Of a stretch of DNA of 52,700 nt, positions 32,799 to 40,390 are shown in pieces. Origin of the DNA: Gammaproteobacteria bacterium (GTDB taxonomy: Bacteria > Pseudomonadota > Gammaproteobacteria > Legionellales > Legionellaceae); the NCBI GenBank assembly GCA_030147635.1, contig JASBUZ010000051.1, positions 1-52,700 on the forward strand, read 5' to 3'. The position numbers and the translations under genes are program-made. The notes under the pieces are model-generated. The model ran no database searches and was not told where the DNA came from. It saw only the letters and a program-made list of their open reading frames with translations. Numbering within the stretch: the first letter of the stretch is position 1; each line of letters begins with the position of its first letter.

Positions 32799-33593
32799 TT
32801 ACTTACCCTGCCATATGGGGGGGCGTTTTTCTGCGAATGCTTCTGCACCTTCTTTGGCATCCAGGCTATTTTTTCGAATCGTTTCCCAATTATAATTGGA
32901 TGAAAAAGCTTGCTCTAAAGTTAGGTTAGATGATTTTGAAGTTGCTTCTTGGATGGCACGAATTGACAAAGGAGCGCAGCGCAGAATATCATCGGCAAAG
33001 CTTTGTGCGCATGCGTCTAAGGCTTCTGGTGAGACAACTTCATTAATAAGCCCCAGTTCAAAAGCTCTTGAGGCCGATATCGTTCTGCCAGTTAAAAGAT
33101 AGCCAAGCGCTATTCGAGAGGGAATTTGGCGAGTCAGCCGAAACATACCACCTGCGCCGGGAATAAGTCCAAGCTTGGCTTCTGGTAGGCCGAATTTTGC
33201 ATCGTGTGTAGCAACAATAATATCGGAGGCCAGGGCAAGCTCAAAACCGCCGCCTAGTGCGTAGCCATGGACTTTTGCAATGATAGGTTTTACACGACTA
33301 AAGCGCTCAGTTAATCTTGGCCACCCAGGCCTATTTAGGCTTCCAATACTTGAGGTTTCAGATTGTTTGGCAAGCTCTTTTAGATCTTGCCCGACTGAAA
33401 AAGCGCGTGTGCCAGCGCCGCTGAGAATACCGAGTAGAATATTATCGTCGGCTTCAAAATCATCCCAAATCGTGGCTAATTCTTCATGCATTTGTATATT
33501 CATTGCATTTAAAACGTCAGGACGATTTAGCGTGATGTATGCAATCTTTTTGTTTTTCTCATATTTGACATATTTTTCTTGAGCGACTGTCAT
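32799..33593 (-). CDS. dpgD: DpgD-like enoyl-CoA hydratase
   Basis: The 264-residue crotonase-fold protein has the oxyanion-hole segment GAGTRAFSVGQDLKELA, the central helix HGYALGGGFELALASD with its catalytic Glu, and PEAKLGLIPGAGG with the second Glu. Length and motifs match DpgD, which with DpgB helps dehydrate and aromatise the polyketide made by DpgA into 3,5-dihydroxyphenylacetyl-CoA. Alone it could be any enoyl-CoA hydratase; the divergent dpgA-dpgB-dpgC set 113 bp away supports the DpgD reading. It is first in a two-gene unit with the TauD-like gene. Confidence 0.83.
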   Translation of the reverse strand: MTVAQEKYVKYEKNKKIAYITLNRPDVLNAMNIQMHEELATIWDDFEADDNILLGILSGAGTRAFSVGQDLKELAKQSETSSIGSLNRPGWPRLTERFSRVKPIIAKVHGYALGGGFELALASDIIVATHDAKFGLPEAKLGLIPGAGGMFRLTRQIPSRIALGYLLTGRTISASRAFELGLINEVVSPEALDACAQSFADDILRCAPLSIRAIQEATSKSSNLTLEQAFSSNYNWETIRKNSLDAKEGAEAFAEKRPPIWQGK

Positions 33594-33706
33594 ATGTAAT
33601 TAGCCAGAATAAAGAGTTTGAAATATGTCTCTATGCTATATAAACTTTCGGAACATAACCATGCTAAAACCTATTTTTATTTAGAGTTTGTGAGTATCAC
33701 CATATT

Positions 33707-34768
33707 ATGCCGAAGAGTAACTCACCTGAAATTATTTCTGTTGGCACGGCCGTATCATCTAACCAATATACGCAACAAGAAATCCTCGATATATTTGATA
33801 TTAAAGAGGATAAAATTCGTTCTATTTTTTTGAATAGTGGTATTAAAAATCGTTATTTGACTTTACCTCTAAGACCCATAGAAACACAGGGAGAGCTTCT
33901 CAAAAAACATATACAAGTTGGCCTTGCTATGGGTGCTCATGCGATTGATACGTGTTTACAACAAGCAAAAGCGACTCTCTCAGATGTTTGCCATTTGTGT
34001 TGTGTTTCATCGACTGGATTTATTACCCCAGGCTTTAGTGCATTGTTGATTAAAGAAATGGGGCTCTCAAATGAGTGCTCGCGTTTAGATATTGTTGGGA
34101 TGGGATGCCATGCAGGTTTAAATGCACTCAATGCTGTTTGTGCATGGACAAAAGCAAACCCAGGAAAACTGGCATTACTTGTGTGTATCGAGGTATGTTC
34201 AGCGGCTTATGTTTTTGATGGAACTATGAATACTTCGGTTGTAAATAGTTTATTTGGTGACGGTGCAGGGGCAATTTCGGTTTTGACAAATCTTAATGGG
34301 CAATCCTCTGAACGAGATATGCCTTTACCATCACCTGTTTGCTTTACAAGTTTTATGCTTCCAGAACACGCTGACGCAATGTATTACGACTGGAATGATG
34401 AGCATGGTAAGTTTAGCTTTTTCTTAGACCCAGAAATTCCCTATATATTAGGTGCAAATGTGAAAGCCGCTTTTTCAAAGTTGCTTGAAGGCACGGGGGT
34501 TTCTTCTGGTGATATACAGCATTGGCTTGTACATTCTGGTGGAAAAAAAGTGATTGATTCTATACGCGTTAATCTTGAGCTAACTCGTTACGATTTAAGA
34601 CATACAACTGGTGTTTTACAGGATTATGGCAATGTTTCAAGTGGGTCTTTTTTATTTTCATATGAAAGGTTGCTTGCTGAGAAAAAAGTTTTAGCTGGTG
34701 ATTATGGTGTTATGATGACCATGGGACCAGGTACAGCCATTGAAATGGCGTTGCTTCATTGGAGATAA
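33707..34768 (+). CDS. dpgA: DpgA-type III polyketide synthase
   Basis: The 353-residue protein is a chalcone-synthase-fold enzyme with the type III PKS nucleophile motif VGMGCHAGLNAL (Cys134), catalytic His276 in LVHSGGKKV and Asn309 in DYGNVSSG. The flanking CCVSSTGFITPG is also typical. DpgA condenses four malonyl-CoA into 3,5-dihydroxyphenylacetyl-CoA with help from DpgB and DpgD. The following two genes match DpgB and DpgC in order and length, which separates this from a FabH or another type III PKS. It starts an operon and is divergent from dpgD; the ribosome-binding site is weak. Confidence 0.9.
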   Translation: MPKSNSPEIISVGTAVSSNQYTQQEILDIFDIKEDKIRSIFLNSGIKNRYLTLPLRPIETQGELLKKHIQVGLAMGAHAIDTCLQQAKATLSDVCHLCCVSSTGFITPGFSALLIKEMGLSNECSRLDIVGMGCHAGLNALNAVCAWTKANPGKLALLVCIEVCSAAYVFDGTMNTSVVNSLFGDGAGAISVLTNLNGQSSERDMPLPSPVCFTSFMLPEHADAMYYDWNDEHGKFSFFLDPEIPYILGANVKAAFSKLLEGTGVSSGDIQHWLVHSGGKKVIDSIRVNLELTRYDLRHTTGVLQDYGNVSSGSFLFSYERLLAEKKVLAGDYGVMMTMGPGTAIEMALLHWR

Positions 34769-34774
34769 TTTTTA

Positions 34775-35503
34775 GTGAATATAAATGAGGATTTAAAGAA
34801 AATAGCGATACTAACCCCTCTATATTTAGAGGTGGCTTATGATGCACCACTGTCTGAATTAACTACGCAGCTTAATAACTTGTGTGTGGAAGCTGAACGA
34901 CAGATCAGTCAAGTGGTTGTGTTGTATTTGAATGGGGAAACTAATAACCATACTGAGCCTTTTGGGGAAATTTGTGTGCAACAGATCAGTCGATGGGAGA
35001 AGGCCGTCAGGAGGCTTGAGAAAACAGCTTCAATTGTGATGGTTATTGCTATAGGAATAATTGATGGCTGGTTGCTCGATATATTACTTGCATCCGATTA
35101 TCGCATCGCTTTTTCTAATTCTAAACTCTGTTTTTCAGTGAATCATGGGCAGGTTTGGCCTGGTATGGCAATTCATCGACTCGTAAATCAAGTGGGAGTT
35201 GCCTTAGCAAGAAAAATGATTATTTGTGGGCAAGAAGTACAGGGAAAAAAAGCGCTTGATATGGGTTTAGTGGATGATTTAACAGACGATATAATCAAGT
35301 CTGTGCAAAAAACTTTATCGAAGCTTCGCGCAATTAGTCATGCAGATGTATCTATCCTGAGACAGTTACTTTTAGAGGCGCCAGCAGTGACTTTTGAGGA
35401 AGCCTTGGGGACGCACCTTGCAACTTGCGATCGCGAAATACGAAGACTACAAACCTGTGCAGTAGATGATAAGAGCAAGGAGTTATTAGGTGAGAGTTCA
35501 TGA
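34775..35503 (+). CDS. dpgB: DpgB-like crotonase-fold protein
   Basis: The 242-residue protein starts at GTG 34775 (GGAGA 9 nt upstream). It is a divergent crotonase: LDILLASDYRIAFSNSKLCFSV and GQVWPGMAIHRLVNQVG stand where other members have the GGG-helix and proline-gated segments. The GGG/Glu signature is not conserved, as is usual for DpgB. DpgB acts with DpgA and DpgD to make 3,5-dihydroxyphenylacetyl-CoA. It lies 6 nt after dpgA and overlaps dpgC by 14 nt, the same order as in glycopeptide antibiotic clusters. Confidence 0.84.
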   Translation: MNINEDLKKIAILTPLYLEVAYDAPLSELTTQLNNLCVEAERQISQVVVLYLNGETNNHTEPFGEICVQQISRWEKAVRRLEKTASIVMVIAIGIIDGWLLDILLASDYRIAFSNSKLCFSVNHGQVWPGMAIHRLVNQVGVALARKMIICGQEVQGKKALDMGLVDDLTDDIIKSVQKTLSKLRAISHADVSILRQLLLEAPAVTFEEALGTHLATCDREIRRLQTCAVDDKSKELLGESS

Positions 35504-36851
35504 AGAAAAAGTAGATGCATGGTTATTAGCTGAAGTTACGCTTAGTGGCGAATTAAATAAAGATAAACAAGCGCTTGCAGCTTATGTGAAAGAGGGCGAG
35601 CAGCTGTTAACAAGCTTGCCAATCAAGCCGGAGCGTGATGAATTAACCAACTGTTTGGCGGCTAAAATTACTACATCTTGTCGTCGTGTACGTAATGCTT
35701 TTATTAACCAACATGCTTATGCAGTTTACTCCATTCTCACTGAGGCGTTTAGTCGATATATTCGACTTTCAGAACTTGTATTTGATGCGGCAGAAAAATT
35801 TCCAGGACTTGTACCAACAAAGCGCGCACTCGATAAAGAGAAACAAAATCTTCAGAAAAATAAAGAGGGCTTAGAGATAGATCAGGGCCTTTTTTTTAGG
35901 GGATTATTTAATTGCCCTGAGATTGGCGCTCATTTGCTTGATGCCATGCTGCTACCAACGAGTCGCGCGCTTAGCCTACTGGGAGATTTGCAGCGTACCG
36001 ATTGCTTAAATCTGGGTGTCATTCAACTTGAAAGGCGTGGACGTGTGGCTTATGTCACCATGAATAATACATCATGCCTCAATGCTGAAAACCAACGCTT
36101 GATTGATGATCTGGAAACAGCTGTTGATTTGGTTTTGCTCGATGAGCGAATTAATGTCGTCGTGTTGCGTGGTGGTGTGATGACACACCGTAAGTACGCT
36201 GGAAAGCGGGTGTTTTGTGCAGGGATTAATTTATATGATTTGCATGCCGGTAAAATTTCATTTGTGGATTTTTTGCTGGGAAGAGAAGTGAGTTATATGA
36301 GCAAAATTGCGCATGGTTTATTGAGCCTCTCGCCAGGACATGCTTTAGAGAGGACCATTCAAAAGCCTTGGATTGGTGTGATTGATTCGTTTGCGATTGG
36401 TGGAGGCATGCAGCTTTTACTGGTTTTAGATAAAGTTATTGCAGCAGATGATGCTTACTTTTCGCTTCCTGCGGCAGAAGAAGGGATTGTACCAGGTGTT
36501 GCGAATTTTCGGCTTCCCAAAAAAATTGGTAGTCGGCTGGCGCGAGAAATGATTTTTTCAGGACAAAAAATGCGTGCAACAGATGCGGAGGCGAGCTTAT
36601 TTTGTGATAAAGTTTTGCCTAGTCTTGAGATTGAATCAGCAGTTGAAACCGCAATATTAGAGCTTGATAATCCGGCTGTGGTTGAAAATCGTAGGATGTT
36701 GAATTTAACAGAAGAACCTCGAGATTTATTGAGGCAATATATGGCAGAGTTTGCATACATACAGTCTAAAAGATTATACAGCTCAGATTTTCTTGAAAAT
36801 ATTGGTCGTTGGACCTCACGCGTTCAGGAAAACCAAGTTGAGCATGCTTAA
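35490..36851 (+). CDS. dpgC: DpgC-type cofactor-free dioxygenase
   Basis: The 453-residue protein starts at GTG 35490 (AAGGAG 7 nt upstream) and is longer than ordinary crotonases: residues 1-180 are a helical DpgC-type N-terminal domain, and the crotonase core follows (RVFCAGINLYDLHAGK, KPWIGVIDSFAIGGGMQLLL, YFSLPAAEEGIVPG, NRRMLNLTEEP). DpgC uses O2 without metal or cofactor to turn 3,5-dihydroxyphenylacetyl-CoA into the glyoxylate. The GGGMQ (304-308) and AAEEG (328-332) segments align with DpgC. An aminotransferase would then give 3,5-dihydroxyphenylglycine; none is seen in this window. Confidence 0.92.
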   Translation: MRVHEEKVDAWLLAEVTLSGELNKDKQALAAYVKEGEQLLTSLPIKPERDELTNCLAAKITTSCRRVRNAFINQHAYAVYSILTEAFSRYIRLSELVFDAAEKFPGLVPTKRALDKEKQNLQKNKEGLEIDQGLFFRGLFNCPEIGAHLLDAMLLPTSRALSLLGDLQRTDCLNLGVIQLERRGRVAYVTMNNTSCLNAENQRLIDDLETAVDLVLLDERINVVVLRGGVMTHRKYAGKRVFCAGINLYDLHAGKISFVDFLLGREVSYMSKIAHGLLSLSPGHALERTIQKPWIGVIDSFAIGGGMQLLLVLDKVIAADDAYFSLPAAEEGIVPGVANFRLPKKIGSRLAREMIFSGQKMRATDAEASLFCDKVLPSLEIESAVETAILELDNPAVVENRRMLNLTEEPRDLLRQYMAEFAYIQSKRLYSSDFLENIGRWTSRVQENQVEHA

Positions 36852-36857
36852 AAGTAA

Positions 36858-36880
36858 GGGGCTAAAGATTTTATAGCCCC
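36858..36880. terminator. Bidirectional terminator between dpgC and the outer-membrane gene
   Basis: GGGGCTA (36858-36864) pairs with TAGCCCC (36874-36880) around a 9-nt loop. It lies between convergent genes, 6 nt after the dpgC stop and 10 nt before the outer-membrane gene's stop. The flanking T tracts are short, stronger in the minus direction (TTACTTTT). Confidence 0.75.
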
Positions 36881-36890
36881 TAGTGTTTAA

Positions 36891-37574
36891 TTATGCAAAA
36901 TTGTAACGAAGCCCCAAAAATATGGTACTTAACGCTGGATTTTCAATAGATCTTGAGGCATAAACATATCTAAGGTTTTCACGACCAAAAACATACATAT
37001 ACGAAAGAGAAATATCCAAGTTATTAACAAGCGTATATAGCCCTCCAACTTTGATTTCTGGGAATATTTGTGTGTTGTTGAGTACGATACGGTTGTTCAT
37101 CGTATTTTCTGCCACTGTGGTGCCTCTATAATTTGTTCTCCCCCTACTATTATAAGAACGTGTTTTTTGGCTGTAATTTTGAGCCATAAACCCAATATCA
37201 CCAAATAGGGCGAAAGTTTGTAGCTTATAAATAAGGCCCAGTAAGATATCGTACCCATCGATTGTGCCACTATTCGTGATAATCGGTACAAGACGGCGTG
37301 AAATGCCACCATAGTAACCTCCACCGACTTCCCCAGTAAAAGCGATACGTTCATTATAGGTACGCATTACTCCTGCTGACAAACGTCCTCCCCAAGGCTG
37401 TTTGCTTTGGGGAACTGCTATGCCTGAAACATATACAGCGTTAATTTGATTCCAAGTATACGAGCCTTCACCTTGTAGATAAGGTATAACCGTTTTATCT
37501 ATGGTAGGCCCCATACTACCTGCGTGTAAAAACACGCTATGTGTGAGCGCCAATAACCCTATAAGTTTTTTCAT
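36891..37574 (-). CDS. Outer-membrane beta-barrel protein, tandem copy 1
   Basis: The 227-residue protein has a signal peptide (about residues 1-18, FLHAGSMG) and alternating strands typical of a small eight-strand barrel, ending in the aromatic C-terminal Phe-Ala of outer-membrane proteins (LGLRYNFA). Its start and end are nearly the same as those of the next gene (37590), so the pair arose by duplication. It resembles the Legionella family of small opacity/OmpA-like barrels. Function unknown. The extracellular loops differ between copies. Confidence 0.85.
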   Translation of the reverse strand: MKKLIGLLALTHSVFLHAGSMGPTIDKTVIPYLQGEGSYTWNQINAVYVSGIAVPQSKQPWGGRLSAGVMRTYNERIAFTGEVGGGYYGGISRRLVPIITNSGTIDGYDILLGLIYKLQTFALFGDIGFMAQNYSQKTRSYNSRGRTNYRGTTVAENTMNNRIVLNNTQIFPEIKVGGLYTLVNNLDISLSYMYVFGRENLRYVYASRSIENPALSTIFLGLRYNFA

Positions 37575-37589
37575 TTGCTAATCCTTTAA

Positions 37590-38288
37590 TTATGCAAAAT
37601 TATAACGAAGTCCTAAAAATATGGTGCTTAATGCCGGATTTTTCTCCTGAGCACTTCCTTGGATATTTACTTGAGGTGGAATAACTGTGCTGTCCACGGT
37701 ACTAGTGACTCGGTTATAATTCTTATAGCCAAAAACATACATGTAAGAAAGCGCAATATCCAGGTTGTTAGTGAGATTATATAAGCCTCCAACTTTGATT
37801 TCTGGGAGTATTTGGGTATTGTTTGCTTTGAGTGTGTTCGTAACTATGATTTTCCGACTCAAGTTTTGTGCCATAAACCCAATGTCAGCCAGTACACTAA
37901 AATTTTGGAGTTTATAAATAGCACCTACTAAAACATCGTATCCATCGATTGTGAAGCTTGCTCTTCTGCCTGGCGCAGAAAATCCGTCAACAGATGATGT
38001 TGGTCCTGGTGTGCGTTCGCTTGCGCCACCATAATAGCCTCCACCAACTTCACCAGTGAAAAGAAGATGTTCATTATAGGAGCGCATGACTCCGCCGGAT
38101 AAACGCCCCCCCCAACGTTGTTTATCAATTGTTCCATTAGGAGAGCCTTCTACTTGATTCCAGGTATATGAACCCTCGCCCTGTAGATAAGGCACAATCG
38201 TTTTTTCTATAATAGGGCCCATACTACCGGCGTGCAAAAATACGCTATGTGTAAGTGCCAATATGCCTAGAGTTTTTTTCATTTTCAA
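37590..38288 (-). CDS. Outer-membrane beta-barrel protein, tandem copy 2
   Basis: The 232-residue paralogue of the following gene shares the signal peptide (FLHAGSMGPIIEKTIVPYLQ-like start), the central strands, and the C-terminal LGLRYNFA. Differences cluster in loops, including a longer one near residues 85-110 (GASERTPGPTSSVDGFSAPG). AAAGGA precedes its ATG (38288). The gap to copy 1 is 15 nt, so the two are cotranscribed. Function unknown; surface exposure is inferred from the barrel. Confidence 0.85.
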   Translation of the reverse strand: MKMKKTLGILALTHSVFLHAGSMGPIIEKTIVPYLQGEGSYTWNQVEGSPNGTIDKQRWGGRLSGGVMRSYNEHLLFTGEVGGGYYGGASERTPGPTSSVDGFSAPGRRASFTIDGYDVLVGAIYKLQNFSVLADIGFMAQNLSRKIIVTNTLKANNTQILPEIKVGGLYNLTNNLDIALSYMYVFGYKNYNRVTSTVDSTVIPPQVNIQGSAQEKNPALSTIFLGLRYNFA

Positions 38289-38421
38289 GTCCTTTCGCTG
38301 TCAAGATATTTGGGGAGTCACTAGTTTTTTATTCGTACCTTATCTGTATTAAAAAAACAAGGCTTTTATATTGAAATAAAAAATTTTTTAAGTTAAAAGT
38401 GGAAATTTAGTAGGTAGTTGC

Positions 38422-38814
38422 ATGATGGCATGGTCAATGTTAAGACACAATCCTAAAGGCTCTATTGGTTTTACGTTGATTGAAGTATTGATTGCATTGG
38501 CTATCATGAGTATAGCACTTACAGCGCTTTTGCTTTCTAATGCACGTGCTATTCAAACAACAACACATTTGCGTGAAAAAATGCTTTCCCATTTGCTGAA
38601 TCAACAAATATTCGAAGTCGTTTCACATCATTTTGCTCCCACAGGAAAAATTCGCGCAATCAATTTTTTTCAGGAAAAATGGTATTGGCAGGCGCATGCT
38701 TATCCTACAAGTCTACCTGATATTGAGCGTATAGAAATATCTTCTAGTCCTAATGAAAAAGGGCCGTTCTCCGCACCATTAGTAGGTTTTAGGATTGCTG
38801 CACGTGATAAGTAA
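38422..38814 (+). CDS. gspI: Type II secretion minor pseudopilin GspI
   Basis: The 130-residue protein has the prepilin peptidase site SIG|FTLIEVLIALAIMSIALTALL, with Glu at +5 and the hydrophobic helix that enters the pseudopilus. Size and position before gspJ and gspK identify GspI (LspI in Legionella), a minor tip pseudopilin. The start may be either of two consecutive ATGs. It overlaps the gspJ reading frame by 11 nt. gspF, gspG and gspH, usual neighbours in Legionella, are not seen here. Confidence 0.88.
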   Translation: MMAWSMLRHNPKGSIGFTLIEVLIALAIMSIALTALLLSNARAIQTTTHLREKMLSHLLNQQIFEVVSHHFAPTGKIRAINFFQEKWYWQAHAYPTSLPDIERIEISSSPNEKGPFSAPLVGFRIAARDK

Positions 38815-39397
38815 GCTTTATCGAGGTTATACACTTATTGAAGTGGTTGTTGCATTGGCTATTTTTAGTATATTAGCGACTTTAAGTATTGGGCTGCTTA
38901 GTAGAACATTTGATGTCAAAGCACAAATGAGTCACACACTTACATCGCTAAATCATCTGGAGCTTTCAATTGCCCGTATTCGACATGATGTGCATCAGCT
39001 CGTGAATAGGCCTGTGCGTGATGAGCATATGAACAAGCTTTCGGCATTCTCTGCGAGTTCAAAAAGTGTTTATTTTACACGCGGAGGATTTATCTCTCAG
39101 AAAAATACAATAAACCCGACGGGTCTTAGGCGTGTAGCATTAATCTGTCAGGATAACCAACTTATCCGTGCGACCTGGCCTGTTTTGGATGGAGTAGATG
39201 TAGAGCACCCTTATGAGCAAATATTAGTTGATGACTTAAATGCCTGCCATTTTTCATTTTTTGATGGTAGGAAATGGATAGATCACTGGGATGGTGAAGC
39301 CTCTTCTTTTCCACCTGTATTTAAGTTTCACTTTAAATTAAGTAGCACAGCGGGTGAGTTTATATTTGTTATACCAGGGAGGGTGGGTGAGTCATAA
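38804..39397 (+). CDS. gspJ: Type II secretion minor pseudopilin GspJ
   Basis: The product of about 197 residues has a short leader and the prepilin site RG|YTLIEVVVALAIFSILATLSIGLL, then the GspJ-type body (LSIARIRHDVHQLVNRPVRDE). I choose GTG 38804; a TTG at 38795 also opens the frame. GspJ joins GspI and GspK at the pseudopilus tip. It overlaps gspI and gspK by 11 nt each. Confidence 0.88.
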   Translation: MISKLYRGYTLIEVVVALAIFSILATLSIGLLSRTFDVKAQMSHTLTSLNHLELSIARIRHDVHQLVNRPVRDEHMNKLSAFSASSKSVYFTRGGFISQKNTINPTGLRRVALICQDNQLIRATWPVLDGVDVEHPYEQILVDDLNACHFSFFDGRKWIDHWDGEASSFPPVFKFHFKLSSTAGEFIFVIPGRVGES

Positions 39398-40292
39398 TCG
39401 AGGGAGTGCATTACTTTCGGCTTTATTTATTATGGTGTTAGTTGCTATTTCAACAACGACACTCACTTTGGAAATACACCAACATATTATTGAAGCTGAA
39501 CTTATTACTTCATCGGGCCAGCTTTCTCGAGCAACTGACTTTGCCCGCTTCTGGGCTATGCATGCATTAACTCATGAACCGTATAAAAATTTTGGGAAAG
39601 CACCAGGCATGTTACCTGTACGTGTAAAAAATATCTCTATTGCAGGGATGCCTGATACTCAGATTTCAATGGAGATTATTGATCTTAATGCTCGTTTCAA
39701 TTTGAACAATTTAAATAAGCCTTCCATGAAGCCAGTTTTTTTTCAATTAGCAAATCATGTTCTTAAAGATAAATCAGAAAAAACAGTATTTAACATCACG
39801 GCGGCGATTGCTCGAGCTGTTAGCGATCAAGAACCGAATCTTTTGCAGCACAATACGAAAATAATTGCACATACACCAATGGCAAGCTTATCTGAGCTTG
39901 ATTTATTAGCAGAAGTTACACCTGAGGTACGTAATAAACTGTTACCATATGTTACGGTTTTACCTCGAAATACCCCGATTAATCTAAACACAGCTTCTGA
40001 GGACATTATAATGGCGTTGTTGGGAGACGAGAAAGACACTGAGTCACTTGAAGCACTGCTTGCACTTCGGGCTGATAAACGTATTAAATCTATGGAAGAA
40101 GTGACGTCACTACTTAAGAAAATGCAGATAGAGTCATCGCTTGTTACATTGGAAAGTCAATATTTTTTAAGCATTGGGCGTTTAAAAATGGAGCAGCATG
40201 AAGCTATTGTTTATAGCTTACTCAAACGCGTGAAAAATAAACAAGAGGAAGATGTTATTTATTTGCTTCGTGAGACGTGGAATACAAATTAA
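39387..40292 (+). CDS. gspK: Type II secretion minor pseudopilin GspK
   Basis: From GTG 39387 (AGGGAGGG upstream) the protein has about 301 residues. The N-terminus RGSALLSALFIMVLVAIS is a prepilin-like helix lacking Glu at +5, as is usual for GspK, followed by the large alpha-helical head (LNARFNLNNLNK, INLNTASEDIIMALLG). GspK caps the pseudopilus. Type II secretion exports enzymes such as the acid phosphatase family seen at 27572. The trio lies between the dpg genes and the cmlA-like gene. Confidence 0.88.
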   Translation: MSHNRGSALLSALFIMVLVAISTTTLTLEIHQHIIEAELITSSGQLSRATDFARFWAMHALTHEPYKNFGKAPGMLPVRVKNISIAGMPDTQISMEIIDLNARFNLNNLNKPSMKPVFFQLANHVLKDKSEKTVFNITAAIARAVSDQEPNLLQHNTKIIAHTPMASLSELDLLAEVTPEVRNKLLPYVTVLPRNTPINLNTASEDIIMALLGDEKDTESLEALLALRADKRIKSMEEVTSLLKKMQIESSLVTLESQYFLSIGRLKMEQHEAIVYSLLKRVKNKQEEDVIYLLRETWNTN

Positions 40293-40390
40293 CATTGGAG
40301 TGAAGACGGTTTTTATATAGAATACATAGAAGTTACGGTGTAAGGGCCGTAAAAATGGAGTGGTTATCTATATGTAAAAGGATGTAGCGT

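Noticed and set aside
33618-33833. 71-codon plus-strand frame upstream of dpgA
   Set aside because: It overlaps the dpgA start in another frame and has no ribosome-binding site or family resemblance.
33707-34768. FabH-type ketosynthase III
   Set aside because: GMGCHAG, the STGF segment and the dpgB/dpgC neighbours fit type III PKS DpgA rather than FabH.
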